Below are positions 25,612-34,172 of a DNA stretch of 46,956 bases, piece after piece; the first letter of the stretch is position 1; each line of letters begins with the position of its first letter. The notes under the pieces were generated by a model. That model saw only the letters and a program-made list of their open reading frames with translations. It was not told the origin of the DNA and did not search any database. Location of the stretch: NCBI RefSeq assembly GCF_937859915.1, contig NZ_CALMAW010000010.1, positions 1 to 46,956 on the forward strand. The letters run 5' to 3'. This DNA comes from an uncultured Sphingomonas sp. (lineage in GTDB: Bacteria; Pseudomonadota; Alphaproteobacteria; Sphingomonadales; Sphingomonadaceae). The translations under genes were made by a program, and so were the position numbers.

Positions 25612-26882
25612 CAGAACCCCCGTTGCTGGATGACATGCGCCGCGCGATCGAGCGTCTCGCGGAAATCGGGATGCGCGATCGCGACCATCCGCTTCGCCCG
25701 CTCGGCAAGCGTCTGGCCCTTGAGTTCGGCCGCGCCATATTCCGTGACGATCAGGTCGACATCGCTGCGCGCGGTGGTCACCGGGCCGGACAGATCGGCG
25801 ACGATCTTGCTGATCGCGCCGCCCTTGGCGGTGGCCGACAGCGCGATGATCGAGCGGCCGCCCGGCGAGCGCGCGCCGGCGCGAACGAAATTGACCTGGC
25901 CGCCGGTGCCGCCGAGATAGCTGGCCCCGCTCTGCTCGGCATTGACCTGACCGGTGAGATCGACCTCGATCGCCGAATTGATCGTCACCAGCCGTTCGAT
26001 CTGCGCGAGCACCGCGGCGTCGTGGGTATAGCTGGTCGCGCACATGCGGATCAGCGGGTTGCGGTGCGCCCAGTCGTACAGCCGCCGCGTGCCGATCAGC
26101 GCGCCGTTGATCGACACGCCATGGTCGATCGACTTCCGTGCGTTGGTCACGACCCCCGCCTCGACCAGTTCGACCAGTCCGTCGCCAAGCATGCCCGAAT
26201 GGACACCAAGATCGCGGCGATCGTGGAGCAGGCGCAGGATCGCGTCGGGCACGGCGCCGATGCCGGTCTGGATCACCGCGCCATCGCCGATATAGGCGGC
26301 GGCATGCCGCGCGATCGCCATGTCGGTCTCGCCGATCGTCGCGGCGGCGACCTCGACGGGCGGACGCGAGACGTGGACCGCGCAATCGATCCGCGCGGCG
26401 GGCAGCAGCTCGCCATAGGTGAAGGGCACCTGGTCGTTGACCTCGGCGATCACCACCCGCGCCTTGGCGACCGCGGCCTGGACATGGTCGCCGATCAGCC
26501 CGAAGCTGTGATGCCCGTCCTCGTCGGCGGGGCTGAGCTGGACGAAGGCGACGTCGCAGCCGATCGTGCCGTCCGCGATCATCGGGCCGACTTGGCTGAC
26601 ATGACAGGGGACGACCGACAGCCTGCCCGCCTTGGTCATCGATCGCAACGCGCCGATCGCGCCCATGCTGGAGAGCGCGAAGCTGTCCGCGCTGGTGGGC
26701 GTGAACAGCCCGGAAAAGCTCGTGGCGATGAAGGCGGAGAGGTCACCGATGGCAGCCCCTTGCGCGATCAGCGCCTCGACCAGCGTCGTCGGCTCGCCGC
26801 AGGCCTGGCCGATGACGATGCGATCGCCGCGGCGGAGGTAGCGCGCGAGGTCGAGGCTTGCCGCATCGGTCACGTCCGGCAC
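25611..26882 (-). CDS. Family I CoA-transferase / acetyl-CoA hydrolase-like protein
   Basis: The 423-residue protein resembles 4-hydroxybutyrate CoA-transferase and acetyl-CoA hydrolase/transferases: RIVIGQACGEPTTLVEAL, VDVAFVQ-like CDVAFVQLSPADEDGHHSFG, GAVIQTGIGAVPDAIL, and TEYGAAELKGQTLAERA near the end. In characterised members a Glu in an HTE motif forms the acyl-enzyme. Here the motif reads HSGMLGDG with Gly 230. The start is GTG at 26882 behind GGGGG. Earlier in-frame starts lie inside a palindromic repeat. It belongs to the minus-strand catabolic operon. It could be a transferase of altered mechanism, a hydrolase, or inactive. Confidence 0.87.
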   Translation of the reverse strand: MPDVTDAASLDLARYLRRGDRIVIGQACGEPTTLVEALIAQGAAIGDLSAFIATSFSGLFTPTSADSFALSSMGAIGALRSMTKAGRLSVVPCHVSQVGPMIADGTIGCDVAFVQLSPADEDGHHSFGLIGDHVQAAVAKARVVIAEVNDQVPFTYGELLPAARIDCAVHVSRPPVEVAAATIGETDMAIARHAAAYIGDGAVIQTGIGAVPDAILRLLHDRRDLGVHSGMLGDGLVELVEAGVVTNARKSIDHGVSINGALIGTRRLYDWAHRNPLIRMCATSYTHDAAVLAQIERLVTINSAIEVDLTGQVNAEQSGASYLGGTGGQVNFVRAGARSPGGRSIIALSATAKGGAISKIVADLSGPVTTARSDVDLIVTEYGAAELKGQTLAERAKRMVAIAHPDFRETLDRAAHVIQQRGF

Positions 26883-26890
26883 ATCAAACC

Positions 26891-26971
26891 CCCGTTCGCG
26901 CTGAGCGCAGTCGACGCACATCCGCCGAGGGTCGCGCCCGCACCCGTCCATCGACTGCGCTCGGCACGAAC
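26891..26971. repeat. Palindromic repeat, CCGTTCGCGCTGAGCG family, copy B
   Basis: Arms at 26891-26919 (CCCGTTCGCGCTGAGCGCAG then TCGACGCAC) and 26945-26971 (ATCGACTGCGCTCGGCACGA region) are inverted copies. The element fills the 108-base gap between the CitE-like and CoA-transferase genes within the minus-strand operon, so it would be transcribed as a hairpin. Confidence 0.75.
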
Positions 26972-26990
26972 TTTGTGGGCTGCGCGCCGG

Positions 26991-27872
26991 TCACGCGCGC
27001 CCCGCCTGTTCGAGCAGCGTCTGCGCGCGCGACAGATAGGGGCGGTCGAGCATGCCGCCCTTGTAGCCGATCGCGCCGACGCCGGGGTTGGCCGCAAACA
27101 GGTCGACGATCGCCTGCGCGTCCGCAATTTCTTCTTCCGTCGGCGTGAAGGCGGCGTTGATCACCTCGACCTGCGCGGGGTGGATCGCCAGCATGCCGCG
27201 ATAGCCGTCGCGCCGCACCTTCTCGGCACGCGCCCTGAGTCCGTCGAGATCGCGGAAGTCGCCCTGGATCGTCTCGATCGCGGCGACGCCCGCGGTGGCG
27301 GCGCCAAGCAGGCACAGGCTGCGCGCCAGTTCATAGGTGAAGCCGTAGCTGCCGTCGGGATTGCGGTTGGCGCTGGCGCCGATCGAATCGGCCAGATCCT
27401 CCGCGCCCCAGGTCAGCGCGACGACGCGCGGCGCACCCTTGTAGCTGCCGGTGTGGAACATGGCCTCGGCGGTCTCGGTGATCAGCACGATCACGCGCGT
27501 CGACCCCTCCTCGATGCCGTTCGCCACTTCGAGCGCGGACAGGCAGTGATCGAGCTTTTCGACATCGGCACGGCCATAGACCTTGGGCAGCATGATCCCA
27601 CCCGGCCGCGCCGGCATCACCGCGGCGAGGTCGAGCAGCGTGTACGGCCCGTCGAACGGGTTGATCCGCACCCACAGCCGATGCGCCTGCGCGGGGTTGG
27701 CGGCGATGAAATCATGGACCATCGGTCGTGCGGCGGCCTTGTTCTCGGTGGCGACCGCATCCTCGAGATCGATCAGCACGATGTCGGCGGTGCCGTCCAT
27801 CGCCTTGGCCATCTTCTTCTCGCTGTCGCCCGGCGCGAACAGCCAGGAGCGCGCGGTGATCGGTCCGGACAT
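26991..27872 (-). CDS. CoA ester lyase, CitE / citramalyl-CoA lyase-like
   Basis: The 293-residue protein is a CitE-family beta-lyase: RSWLFAPGDSEKKMAKA, VLIDLEDAV, RINPFDGPYT, IMLPKVYGRADVE, VLITETAEAM with the metal-binding Glu, LTWGAEDLADSIGA and GMLAIHPAQVEVINAAF. Relatives split citramalyl-, malyl- or 3-hydroxy-3-methyl-type acyl-CoAs into acetyl-CoA (or similar) and a keto acid. The ATG at 27872 has GAGAGGA upstream. It is second in the minus-strand catabolic run, flanked on both sides by palindromic repeats. No thiolase exists in the cluster, so this may be the carbon-carbon cleaving step. Confidence 0.92.
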   Translation of the reverse strand: MSGPITARSWLFAPGDSEKKMAKAMDGTADIVLIDLEDAVATENKAAARPMVHDFIAANPAQAHRLWVRINPFDGPYTLLDLAAVMPARPGGIMLPKVYGRADVEKLDHCLSALEVANGIEEGSTRVIVLITETAEAMFHTGSYKGAPRVVALTWGAEDLADSIGASANRNPDGSYGFTYELARSLCLLGAATAGVAAIETIQGDFRDLDGLRARAEKVRRDGYRGMLAIHPAQVEVINAAFTPTEEEIADAQAIVDLFAANPGVGAIGYKGGMLDRPYLSRAQTLLEQAGRA

Positions 27873-27887
27873 CTTATTCCTCTCAAA

Positions 27888-27971
27888 CCCGTTCGCACTG
27901 AGCGAAGTCGAAGTGCGTTTGTCAGGCGCGGCGTTGGCATCACGTCCTTCGATTCGCTCAGGACGAACGGG
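27888..27971. repeat. Palindromic repeat, CCGTTCGCACTGAGCGA family, copy C
   Basis: Arms at 27888-27916 (CCCGTTCGCACTGAGCGAAG then TCGAAGTGC) and 27941-27971 (CTTCGATTCGCTCAGGACGA then ACGGG) are clear inverted copies of each other and match copies A and B. It occupies the gap between the acyl-CoA dehydrogenase stop and the CitE-like start. Confidence 0.8.
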
Positions 27972-27990
27972 GTGCGTTTGGCAAGCCCGG

Positions 27991-29157
27991 TCAATAGCTC
28001 TTCGGTAATTCCAGAACCCGCTCGGCAATGAAGTTGAGGATCATATGCGGGCTGACCGGCGCAGTGCGCGGGATCAGCACCTCGCGCAGCAGGCGCTCGA
28101 CATGATATTCCTGGGCATAGCCCATCCCACCAAGCGTCAGCATCGCGGTATGGCACGCCTCGAACGCGGTCTCGGCCGCCAAATATTTGCCGGCGTTCGC
28201 CTCGGTCCCGCAATCCTCGCCGCAATCGAACAAGGTGGCCGCCTTCATCACCATCAGATTGGCGGCCTCGAGCTGCATCCAGCATTTCGCCAGCGGATGC
28301 TGAATGCCCTGGTTCATCCCGATCGGTCGATCGAACACGATCCGCTCGCGCGCATAGCGCGCGGCGCGCTGGATCGCGTTGCGGCCGATGCCGATCGCCT
28401 CGGCGCCGAGCAGGATGCGCTCGGGATTGAGCCCCTTGAGGATGATCCGGAAGCCATCGCCCTCGCCGCCGATCCGATCGTCCTCGGGAATGAAGAGATC
28501 GTTGATGAACAACATGTTCGACCCAACCGCATGACGCCCCATCTTGGGGATCAGGCGATGCTCGATATGATCGCGATCGAGCTTGGTGAAGAACAGCGAA
28601 AGCCCATCGGTCTTGCGCGCGACCTCTTCGATCGGCGTGGTCCGCGCGAGCAGCATCATCCGATCGGCGACATGCGCATTGGTGATCCAGATCTTGTCGC
28701 CATTGACCAGATAGCCGCCATCGACCTTCTTCGCCGCGGTCTTGAGCTTGGTGGTGTCGAGACCCGTATTGGGTTCGGTCACGGCGAAGCACATTTTCTC
28801 CGCTCCGCTCAACACCGGCGGGATCATGCGGCGCTTCTGCGCGTCGCTCCCGAACAGGTCGATCGGCTCGAGACTGAACACCGGGCCGTGGATTGTCGAC
28901 GCCGCAGTCATCCCGCCGCCGGCCTCGGCGACCGCCTGCATCATGATCGCCGCCTCGGTGATGCCCAGCCCGGCGCCGCCGACCGCCTCGGGCATGGCGA
29001 CGCCGAGCCAGCCGGCGTCCGCCATCGACGCGTAAAAGTCATGCGGGAATTCGGCGCTATCGTCGCGCTCGAGCCAATAATCGTCAGAATATTGTGCGCA
29101 ATGCTTCAACACGGCGTCGCGGATGTTGGACTGATCCGACGTAAGCGAGAAATCCAC
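27991..29157 (-). CDS. Acyl-CoA dehydrogenase
   Basis: This full-length 388-residue flavoprotein shows DFYASMADAGWLGVAMPEAVGGAG, CFAVTEPNTGLDTTKLKT, DKIWITNAHVADRMMLLART, RHAVGSNMLF, the helix with NPERIL, and GGMGYAQEYHVERLLRE. The usual C-terminal catalytic Glu (EGT-type) is absent, but Glu 246 in NPERIL sits where isovaleryl-CoA and long-chain dehydrogenases carry their base, so it is probably active. It would introduce an alpha,beta double bond and pass electrons to ETF. The start is GTG at 29157, chosen because VDFSLTSDQ is the family N-terminus. It is divergent from the family III CoA-transferase gene and heads the minus-strand operon. Confidence 0.93.
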   Translation of the reverse strand: MDFSLTSDQSNIRDAVLKHCAQYSDDYWLERDDSAEFPHDFYASMADAGWLGVAMPEAVGGAGLGITEAAIMMQAVAEAGGGMTAASTIHGPVFSLEPIDLFGSDAQKRRMIPPVLSGAEKMCFAVTEPNTGLDTTKLKTAAKKVDGGYLVNGDKIWITNAHVADRMMLLARTTPIEEVARKTDGLSLFFTKLDRDHIEHRLIPKMGRHAVGSNMLFINDLFIPEDDRIGGEGDGFRIILKGLNPERILLGAEAIGIGRNAIQRAARYARERIVFDRPIGMNQGIQHPLAKCWMQLEAANLMVMKAATLFDCGEDCGTEANAGKYLAAETAFEACHTAMLTLGGMGYAQEYHVERLLREVLIPRTAPVSPHMILNFIAERVLELPKSY

Positions 29158-29228
29158 GGGGCCGCCTTCTTCACGAGATAAGCCGCCGCCGTAGCAGCCG
29201 ACCCCTATCGCAACAATCGAACGCGGGA

Positions 29229-29238
29229 CCGATATCGG
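29229..29238. promoter_or_regulatory. Palindrome in the divergent promoter region of the catabolic cluster
   Basis: CCGATATCGG is a perfect 10-base palindrome near the middle of the 154-base gap between the divergent acyl-CoA dehydrogenase and CoA-transferase genes. It is a possible operator for both arms. Short palindromes arise by chance, so support is weak. Confidence 0.25.
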
Positions 29239-29311
29239 GCCGGCGATCGGTGATTGCGATGGCGTTGCGGCGCGCGCGTGACTAGTCGCGGCGAAACCAA
29301 GAGGAGAGATT

Positions 29312-30472
29312 ATGGGCAAGGGACCGCTCGCCGGAATACGCGTCGTGGACCTGACCGCGATGGTGATGGGTCCTTATGCGACGCAGATCATGGCGGACAT
29401 GGGCGCCGACGTGATCAAGGTCGAGACACCCGCGGGCGACGGCGTCCGGGATATCTCGGTCGGCCCGGCGCCGCGGATGAGCGGCGTCTTCTACAATGTG
29501 AATCGCGGCAAGCGGAGCGTGGTGCTCGATCTGCAGACCGAAGACGGGAAAGCGGCGTTGCGCGCGCTGATCGAGACCGCCGACGTGTTCATCCACGCGA
29601 TGCGCGGCAAGGCGATCGCCAAGCTTGGCTTCGACTATGCGGCGGTCGCGGCGATCAAGCCGGACATCGTCTACACCAATTGCTACGGCTACAGCCGTCG
29701 CGGCCCCAATCGCGACCTGCCCGCCTATGATGACACCATCCAGGCCGAATGCGGCATCCCCCATGTGCAGCAATTGCTGACCGGGCGCGCCGATTTCGTC
29801 GGTACGATCATGGCCGACAAGATCGCCGGGCTTACCGCGCTGTATGCGACCACCATGGCGCTGTTCCACCGCGCGCGCACCGGCGAGGGCCAGGAGGTCG
29901 AGGTCGCGATGTTCGAGACGATGGCGGCGTTCATGCTGGTCGAGCATGCCAATGGCGCGATGTTCGACCCGCCCCTGAGCGCCGCGCACTATCCGCGCGC
30001 CGTCGCGCCAAACCGCCGTCCCTACAAGACCAAGGACGGCTATGTCGCGGCGCTGATCTACAACGACAAGCATTGGGCCGCGTTCGTCGGGGCGGTGCGG
30101 CCGCCCTGGGCGGGCGACGACCTCAAGACGCTGGCGCAGCGGTCGGCGCGGATCGACGAGGTCTATGGCCGGCTGGCCGAAATCTTTGCGGAGCGGACCA
30201 CCGCCGATTGGCTCGATCTGCTGCGCGACCTCCATATTCCGGCCTCGCCGCTGCGCACCACCGACGAACTGTTCGACGATCCGCATCTCAACGCGATCGG
30301 CTTTTTCGAGACGCTCGAGACTCCGCACGGCGCGGTCCGCTTTCCCGGCATCCCAACCTGGTTCTCGGCGACCCCCGGCGCGGTCGCGGGCCCGACCCCC
30401 GAATTGGGGGCCGATACGCAGGATGTGCTGGCGGAACTGGGCATCGGCAGAGCGGGAAGCGCGGCCGCGTGA
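29312..30472 (+). CDS. Family III (CaiB/BaiF-type) CoA-transferase
   Basis: The 386-residue protein moves CoA between acids. It begins GPLAGIRVVDLTAMVMGPYATQ, followed by MGADVIKVETP, SVVLDLQTEDGKAALRALI, and YDDTIQA with the likely catalytic Asp 140. LTALYATTMALFHRARTGEGQEVEVAMFET and the C-terminal FPGIPTWFSATPG region complete the family pattern. The length is normal. GAGGAGAG precedes the ATG. It leads the plus-strand arm of the cluster, opposite the acyl-CoA dehydrogenase, and may activate the free acid or pass CoA from a downstream product such as a dicarboxylate. Confidence 0.93.
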   Translation: MGKGPLAGIRVVDLTAMVMGPYATQIMADMGADVIKVETPAGDGVRDISVGPAPRMSGVFYNVNRGKRSVVLDLQTEDGKAALRALIETADVFIHAMRGKAIAKLGFDYAAVAAIKPDIVYTNCYGYSRRGPNRDLPAYDDTIQAECGIPHVQQLLTGRADFVGTIMADKIAGLTALYATTMALFHRARTGEGQEVEVAMFETMAAFMLVEHANGAMFDPPLSAAHYPRAVAPNRRPYKTKDGYVAALIYNDKHWAAFVGAVRPPWAGDDLKTLAQRSARIDEVYGRLAEIFAERTTADWLDLLRDLHIPASPLRTTDELFDDPHLNAIGFFETLETPHGAVRFPGIPTWFSATPGAVAGPTPELGADTQDVLAELGIGRAGSAAA

Positions 30473-30553
30473 TCGGGGCATAGTTTCCGCGCGATATCGC
30501 CGCGGCGTCGCGCTTGGTCGATGACAGCCTCGCGCCGGATGATAAGGAACGCC

Positions 30554-31531
30554 ATGGACTTCCATCCCGACGCCGACCGCCGCGAGCTGATCGCCGAAGC
30601 CTTCTCGCGTCCGCTCGATGCGCTGCTGCCGCTCACCCGGCTGCATCGCACCGACTGCGAGGAACCGTGGGACGCGCTGAGCGAACTCGGCGTGTTCGGG
30701 ATCGCTGCCGATGTCGAGGCCGGCGGCGTCGGTCTGGGCCCGGCGGAGGAAGCGCTGCTGGCGATGGAATTGGGCCGTCGGCTCGCCGGGCCGCAGGTGC
30801 TCGCGACGATGATGGCGCTGCATTGCGCCGATGAAACCACGCAGCGGCTGATCGTGTCCGGTGGTGCCCGCGTCGCACCAGCGATCCTGTCCGGCGGCAC
30901 CGCATCGGTGATCGACGGCCGGCACGCCGACTGGGTGCTGCTTCGGCAGGATGGTGCGGCCGCTCTCCTTCAGGCAGGCGGCTCGGTCGTGCCCGCCGTC
31001 GTCGACGACGATCACTGGACGGCGCCGCTGACCGGCATCCCCATCGCGTCCGCCGATCTGGCGTGGGCGACGGACGACGCGCTGCTCCGCATCCGGCTGA
31101 TCGAGGCGGCCGCATTGTGCGGTGTCGCCGCATGCGCCGGCGAGATGGCAGTCGCCTATGCCGGGATCCGCGAGCAGTTCGGCCACCCGATCGGCGGCTT
31201 CCAGGCGGTCAAGCACCAGTGCGCCAACATGGCGATGGCGGCGATGGCCGCGCGCGACGCGATGACCTTCGCGGCGATGGCGGTCGAGCAGCAGCGTGCC
31301 GACGCCACATTCCAGGTCGAAGCCGCGCTGCTGCTCGCGATCGAGGCGGCGCTCGCCAACAGCCGGCGCAACGTCCAGGTCCATGGGGGGATCGGGTTCA
31401 GCGAGGAGGCCGATCCGCATCTCGTCGTCAAGCGCGCGCATCTGCTGATCGCGGCATGCGGCGGCGCCGATACGGCGGCCGACCGCGTCGCCCGCGCCGA
31501 GGCACCGATGCTGAGGGCGGCCGGTCGATGA
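30554..31531 (+). CDS. Acyl-CoA dehydrogenase, short form
   Basis: The 325-residue protein is shorter than the usual 380 or so and poorly conserved in its N-terminal half. The C-terminal half is clear: RLIEAAALCGVAACAGEMAVAY, REQFGHPIGGFQAVKHQCANM, NVQVHGGIGFSEEADPHLVVKRAH. It lacks both the EGT Glu and the helix-G Glu. Such short members often pair with a second subunit in hetero-oligomeric dehydrogenases of steroid and branched side-chain breakdown. The natural partner here would be the divergent 388-residue enzyme, an inference. AAGGA precedes the ATG at 30554. Its stop overlaps the next start (ATGA). Confidence 0.87.
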   Translation: MDFHPDADRRELIAEAFSRPLDALLPLTRLHRTDCEEPWDALSELGVFGIAADVEAGGVGLGPAEEALLAMELGRRLAGPQVLATMMALHCADETTQRLIVSGGARVAPAILSGGTASVIDGRHADWVLLRQDGAAALLQAGGSVVPAVVDDDHWTAPLTGIPIASADLAWATDDALLRIRLIEAAALCGVAACAGEMAVAYAGIREQFGHPIGGFQAVKHQCANMAMAAMAARDAMTFAAMAVEQQRADATFQVEAALLLAIEAALANSRRNVQVHGGIGFSEEADPHLVVKRAHLLIAACGGADTAADRVARAEAPMLRAAGR

Positions 31532-32334
31532 CCGACACGCCGCTTCTGTTCGCCGTCGACACGGACGGCGTTGCCGTGCTCACGCTCAACCGTCCGCACG
31601 AGGGCAATTCGCTATCGCCCGACCTGCTCATAGCGCTCGAGACTGCCTGGGAGCGGGTCGACAGCGACGATGCGATCCGCGTCGCGGTGCTCACCGGGGC
31701 CGGCGAACGCCATTTCTGCACGGGTGCCGCGGTCGGCGAACTCGAGATCGGCAAGGGCGGGCTGCAAAACATCCCGTTCGCCGCCGCCAACCGCTTCTCG
31801 CCGCGGCAGTGTGCGGTGCGCAAGCCGGTCATCTGCGTGCTCAACGGGCTCGCCAATGGCGGCGGCCTCCATTTCGTCGCGGACAGCGATATCGTGGTCG
31901 CCTGCGAGCAGGCCGCGCTGATGGATTCGCACGTCAATGTCGGTCAGGTCTCCGCCCTGGAGTCGCAGGGGCTCGCGCGCCGCGCTGGACCGGGCGCCGC
32001 GCTTCTGCTCGCGCTTGTCGGCAAGGCCTATCGGATGCCCGCGGCACGCGCCTACCAGCTCGGGGCGATCGACCTGCTCGAACCGACCCGCGAGGCGGCG
32101 ATGGCGCGCGCGATGGAGCTGGCGCGCGCGATCGCGCTGAACTCGCCCCAGGCGATGGCGCTGACCAAGCGTGCGATCTGGGCATCGACCGAAATGCCCG
32201 ATCCGCAGGCGCTGGCCTATGCCTGGGAGCTGCTCAAATCGCATTGGGCGCACCCCGATTTTAAGGAAGGGCCCGCTGCCTTCGCCGAGAAGCGCGCGCC
32301 CGTATGGAACCCCGATCCCAACGCCCGCAGCTAG
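31528..32334 (+). CDS. Crotonase-family protein lacking both catalytic glutamates
   Basis: The 268-residue protein has the crotonase fold: VAVLTLNRPHEGNSLS, RVAVLTGAGERHFCTGAA (oxyanion region), CVLNGLANGGGLHFVADSD, and C-terminal EGPAAFAEKRAPVW. In enoyl-CoA hydratases the two catalytic Glu sit in GGGCEL and QPE. Here the matching positions are His 115 (GGGLHF) and His 135 (MDSHVNVG). It is therefore unlikely to be a normal hydratase and may be an isomerase, hydrolase or retro-aldol enzyme of the superfamily. It is coupled to the preceding acyl-CoA dehydrogenase by ATGA. Confidence 0.86.
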   Translation: MTDTPLLFAVDTDGVAVLTLNRPHEGNSLSPDLLIALETAWERVDSDDAIRVAVLTGAGERHFCTGAAVGELEIGKGGLQNIPFAAANRFSPRQCAVRKPVICVLNGLANGGGLHFVADSDIVVACEQAALMDSHVNVGQVSALESQGLARRAGPGAALLLALVGKAYRMPAARAYQLGAIDLLEPTREAAMARAMELARAIALNSPQAMALTKRAIWASTEMPDPQALAYAWELLKSHWAHPDFKEGPAAFAEKRAPVWNPDPNARS

Positions 32335-32435
32335 ACATCGCGAGCACGATGAGCGGCCACGACCGGCGCCTCCGCCTATCCGCTACGCTACATCCTCCCC
32401 TATCAGGCTCCGACAACTGAGGGGATCGATCGCTC

Positions 32436-33221
32436 ATGGAGCAGCGTAGGGCAGCCATCGTCACCGGGGCCGGATCGGGCATCGGCCATGCGCTCGCCCA
32501 CGTGCTCGCGCGCCGGGGCGTGGACATCGTCGGCGTCGGCCGCTCGCGTGAGCCGCTCGAGGCGCTCAAGGCAGACCTGGCAGGCATTGCGGAGGTCGCG
32601 ATCGTCACCGCCGACATTGCCCAGGACGATGCCCCCGCAAAGGCGGTGAAAGCCGCGGTCGATACCTTCGGCCGGCTCGACTATCTGGTCAACAACGCCG
32701 GGGTCGGCAAACCCTTTCCCGTCGATGAGACCAGCGACGAGGTGCTCGACTATTTCCTGGGCGTGCACCTTCGTGCGCCGTTCCGCTTCTGCCGCGAGGC
32801 GCTCTCGGTGATGGGCGATGGCGGCGCGATCGTGAACGTCGCCTCGACCTTCGCGGTGATCGGCGGCCTGCGCGGCGGCGCCTATTCGGCCGCCAAGACG
32901 GGATTGGTCGGCCTCTCCAAGCATATGGCCGCGCAATATGGTCCGCGCGGCATCCGCACCAATGTCGTGGCGCCCGGCGTGCTCGAGACGCCGATGACCG
33001 CCTATGCCTGGGAAAATGCGGTGTTCAAGCGGATGAACTTCGACATGACCCCGCTCAACCGCACCGGCACCGCCGACGATGCGGCGCAGGCGATCGCCTT
33101 TCTGCTCTCCGACGAGGCGCGCTTCATCACCGGTCAGGTGCTGGTCGTCGACGGCGGCTGGTCGTCGACCAAATATCTGGCGCCGCACGCCGTCACCGCC
33201 GTACCGGTGGACCCGCAATAG
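32436..33221 (+). CDS. SDR-family oxidoreductase
   Basis: This classical short-chain dehydrogenase of 261 residues has TGAGSGIGHA for cofactor binding, NNAG, an active-site Ser in NVASTF, and YSAAK with the catalytic Tyr and Lys. FITGQVLVVDGGWS closes the fold. It could oxidise a 3-hydroxyacyl-CoA or an alcohol. The cofactor cannot be settled by eye. It lies 101 bases after the crotonase gene and 3 bases before the synthetase fragment, so it is part of the plus-strand run. Confidence 0.92.
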   Translation: MEQRRAAIVTGAGSGIGHALAHVLARRGVDIVGVGRSREPLEALKADLAGIAEVAIVTADIAQDDAPAKAVKAAVDTFGRLDYLVNNAGVGKPFPVDETSDEVLDYFLGVHLRAPFRFCREALSVMGDGGAIVNVASTFAVIGGLRGGAYSAAKTGLVGLSKHMAAQYGPRGIRTNVVAPGVLETPMTAYAWENAVFKRMNFDMTPLNRTGTADDAAQAIAFLLSDEARFITGQVLVVDGGWSSTKYLAPHAVTAVPVDPQ

Positions 33222-33224
33222 GCG

Positions 33225-34172
33225 ATGGTCGAACGGCGCGTCCTCAACGGCTGGTCGATCCGCTGGGATCCGGCGCGTGCCGCCGATGCGCGCGCGCGCG
33301 GGCTGTGGATAAACGAGACATTGGCCGAGATCGCCGCGCGCAAGGCGACGGACGAGCCGGACACCCTGCTGCTTGTCGACGGCGAACGGCGGATCGACGC
33401 CGCGACGCTGTACGCCGAGGCGAGTGCCGTCGCGCAGGCGCTGCTCGCCCGCGGTTTCCGGCCGGGCGACACGCTGTCGTTCATGCTGCCCAACTGGCAC
33501 GAGGCGGCCGTGATCTATCTGGCGGCGACGCTGACCGGCATGGTCGCGCACCCGATCGTGCCGGCGCTGCGCGATCACGAGGTTGGCTTCCAGCTTCGTG
33601 ACAGCCGCAGCCGGATGATCTTCGTGCCCGCGGCGTTCCGGCGCTTCGATTATCCGGCGATGATGCAGCGCGTGAATGCCGACTTGCCCGACCCGGTTGA
33701 GGTTGTGGTGCTGCGCGGCGATGCTGCGGGGTTCACCAGCTATTCCTCGCTGCTCGCTCATCGGGGCACGGCGCCGCTTCCCGAGGTCGAACCCGACAGC
33801 GTCAAGATGCTGATGTATACGTCGGGCACGACCGGGCGACCCAAGGGCGTGCTGCACAGCCACAATTCGCTCTACGCGCTGGTGACCCAGCTTCACGACC
33901 ATTGGCGCGCGGGCACGGGCGATGCCTTTTTCGTCCCCTCCCCGATCAGCCATATCGGCGGATCGATCTACGCCTTCGAGATGCCGCTGCTGTTCGGCAC
34001 GCGCGCGGTACTGCAGGACAGCTGGGACGCGCCTGCGGCGGTCGCGATCATGGCGCGCGAAGGCTGCACGCACATGGCGGGCGCAACGCCTTTCCTTGAA
34101 GCGCTGCTAGCCGCCGCGCGGGCGGCGGACACGACCCTGCCCGCGCTCAAAGTGTTCATCGGCGGTGGTGCC
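33225..34172 (+). pseudogene. Acyl-CoA synthetase (AMP-binding), 3' part deleted
   Basis: The first 316 residues match an AMP-forming acyl-CoA synthetase: DALTY-like RRIDAATLYAEASAVAQAL, LPNWHEAAVIYLA, the ATP loop YTSGTTGRPKGV (198-209), PSPISHIGGSIYAFE and LPALKVFIGGGA. There the match ends, where about 200 more residues including the GxKD hinge and catalytic Lys domain should follow. Downstream sequence is the reverse strand of a TauD-family gene. The reading frame happens to stay open to 34826, giving a 533-codon chimeric frame whose last 217 codons are antisense to that gene. The product cannot be a working synthetase. It follows the SDR by 3 bases. Confidence 0.88.

Noticed and set aside
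26883..26951. Longer start for the CoA-transferase (ATG at 26951)
   Set aside because: The added residues are encoded by the palindromic repeat. GTG at 26882 has a ribosome site and fits family length.
25623..28031. 802-codon plus-strand open frame opposite the CoA-transferase and CitE-like genes
   Set aside because: Antisense shadow. It also reads through two palindromic repeats, which a real gene would not keep.
29282..31441. 719-codon minus-strand open frame opposite the CaiB-like and short acyl-CoA dehydrogenase genes
   Set aside because: No family pattern in its composition, and the plus-strand genes have clear motifs and ribosome sites.
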